From contig CALBPI010000056.1 in the NCBI GenBank assembly GCA_937899415.1, forward strand, positions 62,001-126,000: 64,000 nucleotides of DNA, in the 5' to 3' direction. A program made the position numbers and the translations under genes. The DNA comes from an uncultured Gammaproteobacteria bacterium. GTDB taxonomy: Bacteria > Pseudomonadota > Gammaproteobacteria > Steroidobacterales > Woeseiaceae. Under the pieces are notes generated by a model that made no database searches, was not told the origin of the DNA, and saw only the letters and a program-made list of their open reading frames with translations. Positions 36,024-46,288 of this stretch are shown one piece after another. The stretch's first letter is position 1. Each line of letters begins with the position of its first letter.

Positions 36024-36539
36024 TTACTGCACCACGAGGTTCGTGAAAAAGACGGCCTCGACGCCACCTTTGCCCGTTTGCTCCGTCAGGATCTTGTTGA
36101 TTTCCTCGAGCGCCATTTCGAGCATCCGCGCCTTGCCCTCACGCGTCGAGACGTCGCCGTACTGGACGTCGCCGTAGATGATGATGAGGTTGTTGCGGAT
36201 GATAGGCGCGTGCGTCTTGATCGCCTCGACAACGGCCTCGTCACGCGTGAGCAACTCGAGTGAAATCTGAAGAAAGCGACCCTTCCCGCGCTCATCCATG
36301 AAGTTGATGAGCAACGGTGGGTGTATGCCGTGGTAGATCGCGTCCTTGCCGACCGGTTCGGCGGCCATTTCGGCCTCGCCTTCCACCGCCACCGCTTCAG
36401 GCTCGCCGCCCAACATGCCCTGGATCATGGGGCCCAGGAACACGCCCGCCGCGAGCAACGCGATAGCGCCAACGGCAATGATGATCATCTTGCCCTTGCC
36501 GCCCTTAGGCGCTTCTTCTTCCGTAGCTTCGTCTGCCAT
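36024..36539 (-). CDS. fliL: Flagellar basal-body-associated protein FliL
   Basis: 171 residues from ATG 36539, chosen because GGAG lies about 6 bases upstream; ATG 36587 would precede the ribosome site and lie only 4 bases from the sigma-54 promoter. One membrane helix (~18-38) after a Lys/Glu N-terminus, and a periplasmic stomatin-like domain (PPLLINFMDERGKGRFLQISLELLTRD, HAPIIRNNLIIIYGDV). It supports stator function. First gene of the fliLMNOPQR-flhBA transcript, 52 bases below a strong sigma-54 promoter. Confidence 0.93.
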   Translation of the reverse strand: MADEATEEEAPKGGKGKMIIIAVGAIALLAAGVFLGPMIQGMLGGEPEAVAVEGEAEMAAEPVGKDAIYHGIHPPLLINFMDERGKGRFLQISLELLTRDEAVVEAIKTHAPIIRNNLIIIYGDVQYGDVSTREGKARMLEMALEEINKILTEQTGKGGVEAVFFTNLVVQ

Positions 36540-36590
36540 GTCGTCTCCGAATCGCGGCTTGTGCCGCAGTTGATTCCTGAGAGACATAAA

Positions 36591-36605
36591 GCAAAGGGCG
36601 TGCCA
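36591..36605 (-). promoter_or_regulatory. Sigma-54 promoter of the fliL operon
   Basis: TGGCACGCCCTTTGC on the minus strand: perfect -24 (TGGCACG) and -12 (TTGC) elements at the required spacing. AT-rich DNA with dispersed sites upstream (36606-36680) could hold activator binding. Confidence 0.9.
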
Positions 36606-36708
36606 AACCCTGTTTATTACTATTTTTCAGTCACTTATCGATTATCGACAGTGCCCGTGTGACAGTTTTTCGTCGCTGTAACGGGGGACGGGGGCCAGGC
36701 GTCAGAAA

Positions 36709-37977
36709 TCAGACGAAGGTGTCGATGAGACCACGCGTGCGCAGCCGGACCACGGGTTCAGTCACAGGCGAGTCACCGCGCTCTGTGGCGTCGGCATCGG
36801 TCTGGGCGTCCAGCGCACCACTGCGTTCCGTGTCCTGGGGCTCGCGCCCCGTGCTGCCCGCGCCCGTATCGGCGCTGACATCGGCTTGCGACAACTCGAG
36901 GCCTTGTTGCTCGAGCATTTCCCGCAGGCGCGGGAGGCTCTGTTCGATGGCGTCACGCGTCACCGCGTGTGCGGCGGTGAACTGCACGCGTGCCTGCACC
37001 TCTTCCACCTCGATGGCCATCTCGATGGGGCCGAGATGTTCGGGGTTCAGGGTCAGCTGCGCCTGGGGCAAGCGCGCCTGGATGACCCAGCCGACGCGTT
37101 CCGCAAACTGCCGACCCCAGCCGCCTTCACCGGGCATGAGATCGGGACCCGCAAGCTGCGGGACAGCGCTTGGGGTCTGCGGCGCGGTGCCCACGGCATC
37201 GCGCAACGGCGTCAGTGCGCCAACCAGCGCATCGAGACGCGCGGGTTCGGCGCGCGCCGCACTCGTAGCCTCGATGGCGCGCGGACCGGCGGCGGCTCGA
37301 TTGGCAGCACGACCTGCGGCCGCAAGCGCCGCGCCTGGCGGCGTGCGGACTGTCTCAGTGGCCTGCTGCGCGACTGAACGTGCCGCAGCGGCTTTGGCGT
37401 CTGCGGCTTCCCTGGCGGCCTGCGCGTTTGACGTCGCTGTGGCAGCCTTGAGGGCGTCGACACCTGCGGGCTCCGGGCTCTTTCGTGATTCGGTCTTGCC
37501 GTCGATCGCAACGCTGCGCAGCGGTGCCAGTGCGCCCGCCTCTGCGGCGCCTGCGGGCGCGGCGCGTTGCAGTACAGCGGGCTGTGCCTGCGCGCTGCGA
37601 ATCTCCTCCGCGACGGCGCCGCCCAGCGGGCGGTTGATGATCGGGTCGAGCACGTCATCAGGCACGGCTTCGGCCAGAGGCGTCGTATTCGTGAGTGCTG
37701 TGGTGTCGGCCGCGGACGTGACGCCCTCCTTGATGGGCACGGCGATCGGCATGGCAACCGGCAAGGCTTTGCCGTCCTCGACCGGCAAGGTGTTGCCGGC
37801 CGGCGCCTGCCCGCCCGCTTCGGCGTCGAGCCCGCCGGCATCGAGCAGCAGGGCCGCAAACTCGAGCGCCGCATCCAGCGCGCGCTTGTCGTCCACGTCC
37901 GCAACGCCAGACTTTACGGGGCCTGCCGCGCCTTTGCCCAGCAGGGCCAGCAAAGGTGAATCGGTCGCTGTGGTCAT
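36709..37977 (-). CDS. fliK: Flagellar hook-length control protein FliK
   Basis: 422 residues. N-terminal ~280 residues are low-complexity Ala/Pro/Glu, consistent with the flexible ruler. The conserved C-terminal domain (WGRQFAERVGWVIQARLPQAQL, TLNPEHLGPIEMAIEVEEVQARVQFTAAHAVTRDAIEQSLPRLREMLEQQGLEL) triggers the FlhB switch. Read from its own sigma-54 promoter at 38072-38086, just downstream of fliJ. Confidence 0.92.
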   Translation of the reverse strand: MTTATDSPLLALLGKGAAGPVKSGVADVDDKRALDAALEFAALLLDAGGLDAEAGGQAPAGNTLPVEDGKALPVAMPIAVPIKEGVTSAADTTALTNTTPLAEAVPDDVLDPIINRPLGGAVAEEIRSAQAQPAVLQRAAPAGAAEAGALAPLRSVAIDGKTESRKSPEPAGVDALKAATATSNAQAAREAADAKAAAARSVAQQATETVRTPPGAALAAAGRAANRAAAGPRAIEATSAARAEPARLDALVGALTPLRDAVGTAPQTPSAVPQLAGPDLMPGEGGWGRQFAERVGWVIQARLPQAQLTLNPEHLGPIEMAIEVEEVQARVQFTAAHAVTRDAIEQSLPRLREMLEQQGLELSQADVSADTGAGSTGREPQDTERSGALDAQTDADATERGDSPVTEPVVRLRTRGLIDTFV

Positions 37978-38071
37978 CAGGCTGCTCCTTTCCGTGTTGC
38001 TGCGCCGACCCGTAGCCGGGTTGGCGGTGCCTGTTCAGTGCCGTGTCGTATCTGTTGTCGAGTCTGAAGTT

Positions 38072-38086
38072 GCAGCTATCGTGCCA
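38072..38086 (-). promoter_or_regulatory. Sigma-54 promoter of fliK
   Basis: TGGCACGATAGCTGC: -24 perfect, -12 reads CTGC instead of TTGC, spacing correct. 95 bases before the fliK start. Confidence 0.75.
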
Positions 38087-38092
38087 AGCCGG

Positions 38093-38533
38093 TCAGGGCT
38101 CGCGCCGCAGCACCCGTGACAGCGCCATGGCGTCGTCAATCTTCTGTTGCGCGGCCTCGGCCCGAACCCGCGCCTCTTCATTGAGTCGCGCCGTGAGCTG
38201 CTCCAGCGAGCGGCTGCGGCGGCGTTTGTCCTGCCACATGCGCAGCACGACCAGTCGTCGCTGGTCTACTGTTGCGACGACGTCGCGCTGCGCCGCGATC
38301 GCCTGGTCGAGCCGAGAGAGAAATGTGTGGTAGTCGTGCCAGTGCGCGCCGTGCCAGGACGATTGCTCTCGGCTCATGTCGTGATAGCCCGCCCGGTACT
38401 GCTCGAGCTCCTCAAGCGTCTTGCGCGCCTCTGCGACGGCCGCATTGACCTCCGCCAGGGCCTCGGCCGCCGTTTGTTCTTCGCGCTCCGCGTGCTTTTG
38501 CACGGGCGCCAGTCGTTGCCGTCGATCACGCAT
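38093..38533 (-). CDS. fliJ: Flagellar export chaperone FliJ
   Basis: 146 residues, almost wholly a two-helix coiled coil rich in Arg, Glu and Ala, ending RVLRREP. Position between fliI and fliK and size identify it as FliJ, the ATPase-complex stalk component; sequence conservation in this family is low. 15 bases after fliI. Confidence 0.85.
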   Translation of the reverse strand: MRDRRQRLAPVQKHAEREEQTAAEALAEVNAAVAEARKTLEELEQYRAGYHDMSREQSSWHGAHWHDYHTFLSRLDQAIAAQRDVVATVDQRRLVVLRMWQDKRRRSRSLEQLTARLNEEARVRAEAAQQKIDDAMALSRVLRREP

Positions 38534-38548
38534 TCATGAGCCCCCGCA

Positions 38549-39949
38549 TTATCCGGCGGCGCCGGTTGGTGCTGCGTTATCCGCTGCGCCGCGACCGGCG
38601 AGCACGGCCAGGCCATCGAGGCTCTCGGCTCGCGTCACCTGCTCGTCGGGGCGCTGACGCAGGAACGCCTGCACATCGGGCCAGAGCGCGATGGCCGCGT
38701 CGACCTCGGGATTGGCGCCGGGCTGGTAGGCACCGATGGCCAACAAGTCCGCGTTTTGCTGGTAGCTCGAAATCGACTGGCGCAGCGTCAGCACCTGCTC
38801 GCGCTGCGTCTCACTCGTGATCTGCATCATGGCGCGGGTCACAGACGCCTCGACGTCGATCGCCGGATAGTGGCCGGCCTCAGCCAGTGAGCGTGACAAC
38901 ACGATGTGGCCATCAAGAATGGCGCGCGCCGCATCCACAATCGGGTCGTTCTGATCGTCACCCTCGGCCAGCACGGTGTAGATCGCCGTGATCGAGCCGC
39001 TGCCTGCTGCGCCATTGCCCGCGCGCTCCACGAGCTGCGGCAGCTTGGCGAATACGGACGGCGGGTAGCCTTTCGTGGCGGGTGGTTCGCCAATGGCCAG
39101 CGCGATCTCACGTTGCGCCTGGGCGAAACGGGTCAGCGAGTCCATGAGCAGCAACACGCGCTTGCCCTGGTCTCTGAAGTACTCGGCCACGGCTGTCGCC
39201 AGCGCCGCACCCTGCAAGCGCATGAGCGGCGGGTCATCGGCCGGGCTCGCCACAACAATCGCGCGTGACAGGCCTTCGGCGCCGAGCGTCTCGTCGACGA
39301 ACTCCTTGACCTCGCGGCCACGTTCGCCGATGAGCCCGACCACGATGATGTCGGCCTCCGTGAAGCGCGTCATCATGCCGAGCAACATACTTTTGCCGAC
39401 ACCCGAGCCCGCGAACAGGCCCATGCGCTGACCGCGACCGACGGGCAGCATCGAATTGATGGCCCGAACACCGACGTCGAGCGGTTCCGAGATCGGTTGG
39501 CGTGACAGCGGGTTGAGCGGCTCGGGATTCAGGTTCACGACGGCGTCACCACGAATACGCGGCCCGCCGTCGAGCGGACGACCGCGGCCGTCGATCACGC
39601 GGCCCAGCATGTCGTCGCCAACGGGAATGTGACGCGTGGCGGGCCCGGGGATGACCCGCGCATTGGGCGCGATGCCGTGCAGGTCTTCGGCGGGCATGAG
39701 GAACAGTCGTTCGCCCGCAAAACCCACCACTTCGGCGTCGACGCTGCGGCCGTCATCGGCCAGGACTTCGCAGTGCGCGCCGACCGCGGCCGAGACGCCC
39801 TCGGCTTCAAGCGTCAGCCCGACCGTGCGGCGCAGAACGCCCTCGACAACGAGCGCGGGGCGAGCCTCTACGTCGCGCAGCCGTTGCTCGAGTCGGCGCC
39901 CCACGGTGCCGAAACTCGACTGGCGTACGGTGTCAGCCGCAGCGCTCAC
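38549..39949 (-). CDS. fliI: Flagellar export ATPase FliI
   Basis: 466 residues. F1-beta-like ATPase with Walker [18 protein letters not shown], Walker [38 protein letters not shown] and the FliI signature. Overlaps fliH by four bases. Confidence 0.97.
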   Translation of the reverse strand: MSAAADTVRQSSFGTVGRRLEQRLRDVEARPALVVEGVLRRTVGLTLEAEGVSAAVGAHCEVLADDGRSVDAEVVGFAGERLFLMPAEDLHGIAPNARVIPGPATRHIPVGDDMLGRVIDGRGRPLDGGPRIRGDAVVNLNPEPLNPLSRQPISEPLDVGVRAINSMLPVGRGQRMGLFAGSGVGKSMLLGMMTRFTEADIIVVGLIGERGREVKEFVDETLGAEGLSRAIVVASPADDPPLMRLQGAALATAVAEYFRDQGKRVLLLMDSLTRFAQAQREIALAIGEPPATKGYPPSVFAKLPQLVERAGNGAAGSGSITAIYTVLAEGDDQNDPIVDAARAILDGHIVLSRSLAEAGHYPAIDVEASVTRAMMQITSETQREQVLTLRQSISSYQQNADLLAIGAYQPGANPEVDAAIALWPDVQAFLRQRPDEQVTRAESLDGLAVLAGRGAADNAAPTGAAG

Positions 39950-40569
39950 TGGCGCTGATCGCCCATGAGCGCATTGACCATCGTCGCAATACGCGATTCG
40001 ACGCGTGCGTCAATGTTCGAGCTCTCACTTGAGATGTGGCAGCCGCCCCGCGTCAGCGCGGCGTCGTGCACGATGCGCCAGCGCGCACTGGCGGACTCCT
40101 CATTGGAACTCGCATCACGACCCAGGATGGCCTCGAGCCGATCCGCGTCTTCGGGGTGCAGGTGCACGGTAATCTGTGACGCTGTTACGGGCAGCAGGGA
40201 CACGGCATCGCGAACAAGGCCCACGATACTGTCGGGGTCGAGCTCGAGCTGACGCTTGAACATGCGCCCGACCATGACCGTCACCATGCGCGCGAGCTGC
40301 ACCTCAAGCGCGTCGTCGAGTTCGTCGAGCGGCGCCGCCAGGTGCTGAAGCGTCGCCTCGAGCAGGTCGCGGCGCGCCGTGAGTTCCTGCGCGGCCTCGA
40401 CCAGGCCCTGTTCGCGACCTTCCTCGAGCCCCTTGCGCATGCCTTCGGCGCGCGCTTCCTCGTAGGCTTGCTGCTGCAGTTCCTCGAGGTCTGCGGCCGT
40501 GAGCATGCCCGACTGGGGAAAGTCGGGCGCCTGCCAGCGATCTTCGCCGCCGGACTCAGACGTACTCAT
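39946..40569 (-). CDS. fliH: Flagellar assembly protein FliH
   Basis: 207 residues from ATG 40569, which overlaps the fliG end by 14 bases; the longer frame to 40653 lies in fliG. N-terminal W-x-P-type motif (RWQAPDFP), a long Glu/Gln-rich coiled coil ([20 protein letters not shown]) and the V-ATPase-E-like C-terminal domain ([29 protein letters not shown]). Regulates FliI. Confidence 0.92.
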   Translation of the reverse strand: MSTSESGGEDRWQAPDFPQSGMLTAADLEELQQQAYEEARAEGMRKGLEEGREQGLVEAAQELTARRDLLEATLQHLAAPLDELDDALEVQLARMVTVMVGRMFKRQLELDPDSIVGLVRDAVSLLPVTASQITVHLHPEDADRLEAILGRDASSNEESASARWRIVHDAALTRGGCHISSESSNIDARVESRIATMVNALMGDQRQ

Positions 40570-41563
40570 CGTCACTGTCACCAAGGTTGATGTCGCCGTT
40601 GTCGGCCAGGCGGCGCGCGACTTCGAGGATTTCCTTCTGCGCCGCTTCGACATCGGAGAGTTTCATGGGGCCGCGGGCCTCCATGTCTTCCTCAAGCAGC
40701 GCGGCAGCGCGTTTGGACATGTTCTGGAATATCTTCTTCTGAACGGCCGGGTCGGCGCCCTTGAGCGCGATCACGAGGCGGTCGTTGGAGACCTCGCGCA
40801 ACAGCGTCTGGATACCGCGGTCGTCGACATTGAGCAGGCTGTCGAAGACGAACATCATTTCGGCGATACGGTTACCGAGATCGGGGTTGGCCAGGTTGAT
40901 CTGTTCGAGCACGGCCTCGCCATCGGCGTTGTTCAGCGCGTTGACAATGCCCGCGGCAACGCGGTCACCGCCAACCTTGGCGGTTCGCGATACCGTGATG
41001 TTCGAGGACTTGGCGGCGATCAGTGATTCGATTTCGGCGAGTGCGCTTTGCTGCACGTCGTCCAGTCGCGCCACACGCATGACCACCTCGGCGCGCAACG
41101 CGTCCTCAAAGTTGGCCAGCACCTCGGCGGCCTGCTCGGCTTCAAGGTAGGACAGTACGATGGCGATGATCTGCGGGTGTTCGTCGCGCACCAGCTCGGC
41201 GATCGACTCGGCGCTCATCCACTGCAAGGTGTCGAAGCCGCTCGCGTCGCCGTCGACGAGAATGCGGTCGATAAACGCATCGGCCTTGTTGGCGCCAAAG
41301 GCGTTGGTCAGCACCTTGCGGATGTAGTCCTCGGTGCCCACGCCAAATGACGCGGCGTCGTCCACGGTTGTGACGAAGGTCGAAAGCACCTCGTCGGCCG
41401 CCTCGCGGGTCACATTCTTGAGCCCCGCCATGGCCACACCGACGGCCTGCACTTCCTTGGGCTTCATGTGCTTGAGCACCTGGGAGGCCTCCTCCTCGCC
41501 CAGCGACATCAGGAGGATGGCGGCGCGCTCGGTGCCCGAAATCGGGTTCTCGTCACTCGCCAC
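40556..41563 (-). CDS. fliG: Flagellar switch protein FliG
   Basis: 335 residues from GTG 41563 (frame is open upstream into fliF; TTG 41572 is an alternative). All three domains are present: N-terminal FliF-binding (SGTERAAILLMSLGEEEASQVLKHM), middle with the EHPQ motif (VRDEHPQIIAIVLSYL), and C-terminal torque helix with conserved charges (FVFDSLLNVDDRGIQTLLREVSNDRLVIALKG). EHPQ is intact although its FliM partner loop is altered. Confidence 0.95.
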   Translation of the reverse strand: MASDENPISGTERAAILLMSLGEEEASQVLKHMKPKEVQAVGVAMAGLKNVTREAADEVLSTFVTTVDDAASFGVGTEDYIRKVLTNAFGANKADAFIDRILVDGDASGFDTLQWMSAESIAELVRDEHPQIIAIVLSYLEAEQAAEVLANFEDALRAEVVMRVARLDDVQQSALAEIESLIAAKSSNITVSRTAKVGGDRVAAGIVNALNNADGEAVLEQINLANPDLGNRIAEMMFVFDSLLNVDDRGIQTLLREVSNDRLVIALKGADPAVQKKIFQNMSKRAAALLEEDMEARGPMKLSDVEAAQKEILEVARRLADNGDINLGDSDDEYV

Positions 41564-43241
41564 TGTCGTCAATCCATTTGCGCACGACCTGCGCGACGCG
41601 CGCGGGGTCGTGTCCTGTGATGTTTCGAGCCGCGGCGACCTTCTCCTGGTAGGAGAGACCCGGTGTGCTGGGCGCATCGAGCTGACCCGCCACACGGCCG
41701 CCGCCTTCGCCGTCGCTCGGCAGCAGCGTGCTCAAGCCGCCGCTTGGCGCGGGCGGTGTAACGATACTTTTGAGCATCGGCCGCACGATGCCAAAGGCCA
41801 GCACGAGCACGAGCAGTACGCCGCCGGCCTGCTTGCCGATTTCACGCACGATGGGCTGCTCCCAGATCGCCGGGCCCTCGCCGGGCTCCATGAGGGGCAC
41901 GGGCCTAAATGGCGCCACAACGACGCCGACGGAGTCGCCGCGCACCTCGTCAAAGCCCATGGCTTCGCGCACAAGCGCTTCGATCTCGGCCAAGCTGGGC
42001 GGCTCCGCGGCCTGGTTAGCGGCCGTCGCCGCGGCCGCATCGGCGGCTGTTTCGCCCTCGGCCGGCGCCTCGACGCTAGCTGCTGCTGCCTCCGGTGCCG
42101 TCAGCGCGACTTCGTCGACGATAACCGCAACCGACAGACGCTGGATCCGGCTGGACGGGCTTCGCGTGCGGGAAATCGTGCGGTCCATTTCGAAATTGCG
42201 CGTCGAGCTACGCGAGGAATTGAGCGTGTTGGCCTGATCAGCAGAGTCAGCTGCTACGCCGCCCGCCTCGGGCGGTGTATTCGTCAGCGCACCGGGTATG
42301 CCACCCGCCTGAGCCTCATTAGCCTGGCGCTGCTGTTCATTGATTTGTTCGCTGCGCACCACCTGCGAGGTCGGATCGAAGGCCTCGGTCGTGGCTTCCA
42401 CCACGGTGAAGTCGAGGCTGGCGGTCACCTCGGCGCGCACGTTGCCGTGCCCCAGCAACGGAATCAGGATGGCTTCGATGCGCCGTCGGTAGTCAGCCTC
42501 GAACTCACGCGTCATCTTGAACTGGTTGGCGGTCATCGCGTCGCTTTCCATCTCACCATCGCTCGACAGCAAATTGCCGAACTGGTCGATGAGCGTGACG
42601 TCCGCGGGCGCCATGTTGGGAATGGCGCTCGCCACGAGATTGATGATGGACTCAGCCTGCCCGGCCTCAAGTTGTTGGCCGCCGTAGAGTTGCAGGAACA
42701 CCGACGCACTGGGGCGCTGGCGGTCACGAATGAATGCCGACTCCTTGGGGATCGCCAGATGCACGCGCGCATCCTGCACCGCGCGCAGCGACTTGATGGT
42801 CTGCGACAACTCGGCTTCGATGGCGTGCTGGTAGCGCGCGGTTTCCATGAACTGGCTGACGCCGAAGCTCGACGACTCGCCCATGTCATCCATGCCGCCC
42901 TGCGACTGCCCAAGGCCCTGGGAGGCCAGCTGCATGCGTGCACTTTGTAACTGATCCGCAGGGACAAGAATGGCCCCGCTGTCCGCGATGTCGTATTCGA
43001 CACCGGCGTTGCGCAGCGCATCGACCACGGCGGCGGCCTCGCGTTGTTCAAGACCCGAGTACAACGATCGGTACTCGGGTTTCTGCGACCACATGACCAC
43101 GGCCACGCCGGCGGCGACGGCCAGTGCCACGCCAACCAGCAGCAACACCTGGCGCACGGCCGGTATCTGCAACACGTTGCCGAGCTGAATCTGCGGCACG
43201 GCGGCGGTCTGAATCTCAGTGGTGGGTACGGTAGCTTCCAT
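41553..43241 (-). CDS. fliF: Flagellar MS-ring protein FliF
   Basis: 562 residues. Two membrane helices (~30-50 and ~440-465) enclose the periplasmic ring-building domains (YRSLYSGLEQREAAAVVDAL, QDARVHLAIPKESAFIRDRQRPSASVFLQL); the C-terminus (YQEKVAAARNITGHDPARVAQVVRKWI) binds FliG. Confidence 0.96.
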   Translation of the reverse strand: MEATVPTTEIQTAAVPQIQLGNVLQIPAVRQVLLLVGVALAVAAGVAVVMWSQKPEYRSLYSGLEQREAAAVVDALRNAGVEYDIADSGAILVPADQLQSARMQLASQGLGQSQGGMDDMGESSSFGVSQFMETARYQHAIEAELSQTIKSLRAVQDARVHLAIPKESAFIRDRQRPSASVFLQLYGGQQLEAGQAESIINLVASAIPNMAPADVTLIDQFGNLLSSDGEMESDAMTANQFKMTREFEADYRRRIEAILIPLLGHGNVRAEVTASLDFTVVEATTEAFDPTSQVVRSEQINEQQRQANEAQAGGIPGALTNTPPEAGGVAADSADQANTLNSSRSSTRNFEMDRTISRTRSPSSRIQRLSVAVIVDEVALTAPEAAAASVEAPAEGETAADAAAATAANQAAEPPSLAEIEALVREAMGFDEVRGDSVGVVVAPFRPVPLMEPGEGPAIWEQPIVREIGKQAGGVLLVLVLAFGIVRPMLKSIVTPPAPSGGLSTLLPSDGEGGGRVAGQLDAPSTPGLSYQEKVAAARNITGHDPARVAQVVRKWIDDSGE

Positions 43242-43278
43242 CTACGCGGTTCCTGGTGCTTGGTTCCATGCGGGCCCG

Positions 43279-43599
43279 CTATACGGGCATGTTCATCACT
43301 TCCTGATAGGCGTTGACGAGCTTGTTGCGCACTTCGGTCATCGCCTGGAATGACAGGCTCGCTTTCTGCAGCGAGATCATGACCTGGGTCAGGTCGGCGC
43401 CGGGATCACCGGCTTCGTAGGCTGCCGCCTGTGCACCTGCTGTCTGCTGCGCGTCGTTGACGGCATTGAGCGACTTCGAGAGCAGCGACGAGAAGTTGGG
43501 CCCGTCGACCTCGGCAGGTGCTGCCGATCCCATACCATCGAGCTGCGCATTGAGCTCGCGGATCTTGGAAAGCAGGTTGGCGGAATTGATCTCGTTCAT
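43279..43599 (-). CDS. fliE: Flagellar hook-basal body protein FliE
   Basis: 106 residues with the typical C-terminus DLTQVMISLQKASLSFQAMTEVRNKLVNAYQEVMNMPV. Joins the MS ring to the rod. Begins 9 bases after the fleR stop, so the fliE-fliJ genes may be read from fleSR or from an unseen promoter inside fleR. Confidence 0.95.
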   Translation of the reverse strand: MNEINSANLLSKIRELNAQLDGMGSAAPAEVDGPNFSSLLSKSLNAVNDAQQTAGAQAAAYEAGDPGADLTQVMISLQKASLSFQAMTEVRNKLVNAYQEVMNMPV

Positions 43600-43608
43600 G
43601 GTCTGTCC

Positions 43609-45027
43609 TCAGGCCACTGACGGGCGCGCGCCGTAGCGCGGCTGGCGGTCGGGAATGGTGTAGCCGGCCTCACGCAGGCGGGCGATCTTGTAGCGCAGCG
43701 TGCGTGGGCTGATGCCCAGGGTGCGTGCCGCTTCGGTACGGTTGCCGGAGCCAGCCTCGAGCGCGTCGACGATGCGGCGGCGCTCCTCGTCGCGCAGGTC
43801 GTGGCGCAGGTCGCCTGCCGACGTCGTGGTCGGCGCAGGCGCAATCTGAGTTGTGTGCACAGGTGCGGTGCCCGCCGTTTCGAACACAAGATCTGAATCT
43901 GTAATCGTGTCGCCGGCCAGCAGAATCAGAATGCGTTGCACGAGGTTGTCGAGCTCACGCACGTTGCCGGGCCATCCGTGCGCCAGCAGGCGCCTTTCAG
44001 CGCGCGCCGTGAGTGTCGGGCGAGCGCGCTGTCCTTCGCAGTAGCGCGTCAGGAAGTGACGGAACAGCGGCAGCACATCGCCGCGCCGCTCGCGCAGCGG
44101 CGGAATATGCAGCGGAAACACGTTGAGCCGGTAGTAGAGGTCTTCGCGGAACCGCCCCGCCTCAACCTCTGCCGCGAGGTTGCGGTTGGTCGTGGCCAGT
44201 ACGCGGACGTCGACGGTCTTGCTGCGCGTGGCGCCCAGGCGTTCGACTTCGCGTTCCTGAAGCACCCGCAGCAGTTTGGCCTGCAGGCCCAGATCCATTT
44301 CACTGATTTCGTCGAGCAGCAACGTGCCGCCGTCGGCCTGTTCAAACTTGCCGGGCCGCGCCTGTTGCGCGCCCGTGAACGCGCCGCGTTCATAGCCAAA
44401 TAGCGTCGCCTCGAGCATCTGCTCGGGGATCGCCGCACAGTTGATCGCGACCCAGGGCTTCTCGGCACGCGGCGAGCGGTTGTGAATAAAGCGCGCGAAC
44501 ACTTCCTTGCCCGCGCCGCTCTCACCCGACAGCAACACCGTGGCGTCGCAGTTGGCCACACGTGCCGCGATGCCCAGCAGGCTCACAGTGTCGGCGTCGC
44601 CGCAGACGACCGTGCCCGTGTCCACACCCGTCACCGATAGCGACCGGTGCCGGGACAGCGTCCGCGACACGGTGTCGATGAGCTCGCGCGTGTCGAACGG
44701 CTTCACGAGATAGGTCTCCGCGCCGAGCTGCATCGCAGCGACTGCGCGCGGCACGCTTGCGTACGCCGTCATGAGAATCACGGGCAGGCCCGGATGCTGG
44801 TCTCGGATGTCACCCAGCAGCTCGAGCCCGTCCATGGGCTGCATTTGTACGTCACTGAGTACGAGCTGCACGGGGTGCTCACTGGCGAGGGTCAGCGCGG
44901 CGCTACCGTCGGTCGCTGTGAGGACGCGATAACCGGCATCGGTCAGCGTCGCGCACAGCGCCTCGGACAGGTCGGCGTCGTCCTCGACGACGAGAATCGT
45001 GGCGCGTGGGTTTTCGGTATCAGACAT
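43609..45027 (-). CDS. fleR: FleR/FlgR-type sigma-54 response regulator
   Basis: 472 residues from ATG 45027; the frame is open to 45822 but that overlaps fleS. Receiver domain with phospho-acceptor Asp59 (LVLSDVQMQPMDG), AAA+ activator with GESGAGKE, sigma-54 loop GAFTGA and GGTLLLDEISEMD, and Fis-type HTH (NRTEAARTLGISPRTLRYKI). Activates mid-class flagellar genes with FleS. Starts within the fleS 3' end (8-base overlap). Confidence 0.95.
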   Translation of the reverse strand: MSDTENPRATILVVEDDADLSEALCATLTDAGYRVLTATDGSAALTLASEHPVQLVLSDVQMQPMDGLELLGDIRDQHPGLPVILMTAYASVPRAVAAMQLGAETYLVKPFDTRELIDTVSRTLSRHRSLSVTGVDTGTVVCGDADTVSLLGIAARVANCDATVLLSGESGAGKEVFARFIHNRSPRAEKPWVAINCAAIPEQMLEATLFGYERGAFTGAQQARPGKFEQADGGTLLLDEISEMDLGLQAKLLRVLQEREVERLGATRSKTVDVRVLATTNRNLAAEVEAGRFREDLYYRLNVFPLHIPPLRERRGDVLPLFRHFLTRYCEGQRARPTLTARAERRLLAHGWPGNVRELDNLVQRILILLAGDTITDSDLVFETAGTAPVHTTQIAPAPTTTSAGDLRHDLRDEERRRIVDALEAGSGNRTEAARTLGISPRTLRYKIARLREAGYTIPDRQPRYGARPSVA

Positions 45028-46255
45028 GACCCACCGCCTGTTTGGAAAAGGTGGCCGGCGGCACATGCGCAGAAATGGCAGAAAACTGCGATGTGCCACC
45101 GACGGGGGGGAAATCGGTCCGGGCGACAGGCAGGTGCAAGGAAAAGCAGCTGCCGCTCGGAGAGCTTTCGACGGTGATGTCACCGCCGTGGGCTTGGGCG
45201 ACCGAACGAACGACGGCCAGGCCCAGGCCCGTACCGGCCGGTCGGGTCGTGAAAAACGGCTCAAAGATCTGGTCTGTGAGACCGGCGCGGATACCGCGGC
45301 CTTCATCACGAACGGCGATGTACACGGTGTCGCCGTCGCCATCCACGGCGATCGTGACCGTGCCGCCCTCGGGGCTGTGCTGTACGGCGTTGACCACAAG
45401 GTTAGCGATGGCGCCGCCCAGCGCGCGAACGTTGCCGCACACACGCGGCCCCGGATCAGGTGCGTTAACGCGCAGCTTGACGTGGGCCGGTGCAAGACCA
45501 CGCGCATCATCGACGACCTCATCGACGAGCGCGGTGATATCCATGACCCGTTCGTCGGCGGGCGTGCCGTGGGCGAAGCGCAGCATGTCATCAACCATCG
45601 ACTCGATGTCGTTGAGGCGGGCGACAATGCGGCTGCGAGCCGCCTCATCACCGGCGCGTGAAGCCCAGAGCATGGCCGTCGACAGCGGGGTACGAATCTG
45701 GTGTGCGAGGCGCGCGGCCATCTCACCGAGCATGGCGAGGCGCTGCTGGCGCTCGGTCCCTTCCCGGTTGGCGCGCGCGGTCGTGACGTCGATGAAGACG
45801 ACGAGACGCGCGTGTGCATCAAGCGGGGACTCGGTCAGCGTGTACCAGTGTTCGCCCAATGCGTATTCGCCGGCCGCGGGCTGCGCGCAACCCAGCGCGG
45901 CGCGGGCCACGTCTGACCAGGCGTCACCGATCAGCGGTGACGAGAAGGCGTGGGAGGCCTTGGCGTTGGCATCGGTAATGCGGCCGTCTGCGTCGACGAT
46001 GAGTACCAGCGCGGGCAAGGCTTCGAGAATCTGTGCCATACGTTCGGCGAGACGCTCACGCGCAGCCGCCTCGCGGTTGCGAACGTGGCGTGCACGGCTC
46101 AGCGCGGTGGCCAATGTGGCGACCTGCGACTGCAGGCGATCGTAGGCGGCGTTGAGTTCCAGCGAGTGTGTATTGAACGCTTCGAAGGCCGCCGTGAGGC
46201 CGGCCTCGGTCGCTGTCGTCGCTGTCACGTTGTCTGTGTTCACCTGAGGTCCCAT
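45020..46255 (-). CDS. fleS: FleS/FlgS-type sensor histidine kinase
   Basis: 411 residues, no membrane segment, so a soluble sensor. N-terminal helices, a PAS domain (~75-160), HisKA with phospho-acceptor His185 in LAHQIRTPLS, and an ATPase domain with NLVVNAVQHSPEGG, DEGRGI and GTGLGLAVV. Input is thought to be assembly state of the basal body in relatives. Under a perfect sigma-54 promoter. Confidence 0.94.
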   Translation of the reverse strand: MGPQVNTDNVTATTATEAGLTAAFEAFNTHSLELNAAYDRLQSQVATLATALSRARHVRNREAAARERLAERMAQILEALPALVLIVDADGRITDANAKASHAFSSPLIGDAWSDVARAALGCAQPAAGEYALGEHWYTLTESPLDAHARLVVFIDVTTARANREGTERQQRLAMLGEMAARLAHQIRTPLSTAMLWASRAGDEAARSRIVARLNDIESMVDDMLRFAHGTPADERVMDITALVDEVVDDARGLAPAHVKLRVNAPDPGPRVCGNVRALGGAIANLVVNAVQHSPEGGTVTIAVDGDGDTVYIAVRDEGRGIRAGLTDQIFEPFFTTRPAGTGLGLAVVRSVAQAHGGDITVESSPSGSCFSLHLPVARTDFPPVGGTSQFSAISAHVPPATFSKQAVGHV

Positions 46256-46288
46256 TCAATCCGTCGAAATGGTGTCAGGACAGTAAAA

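Noticed and set aside
45028-45822. N-terminal extension of the response regulator at 43609
   Set aside because: The open frame overlaps the histidine kinase gene completely; the receiver domain begins at ATG 45027.
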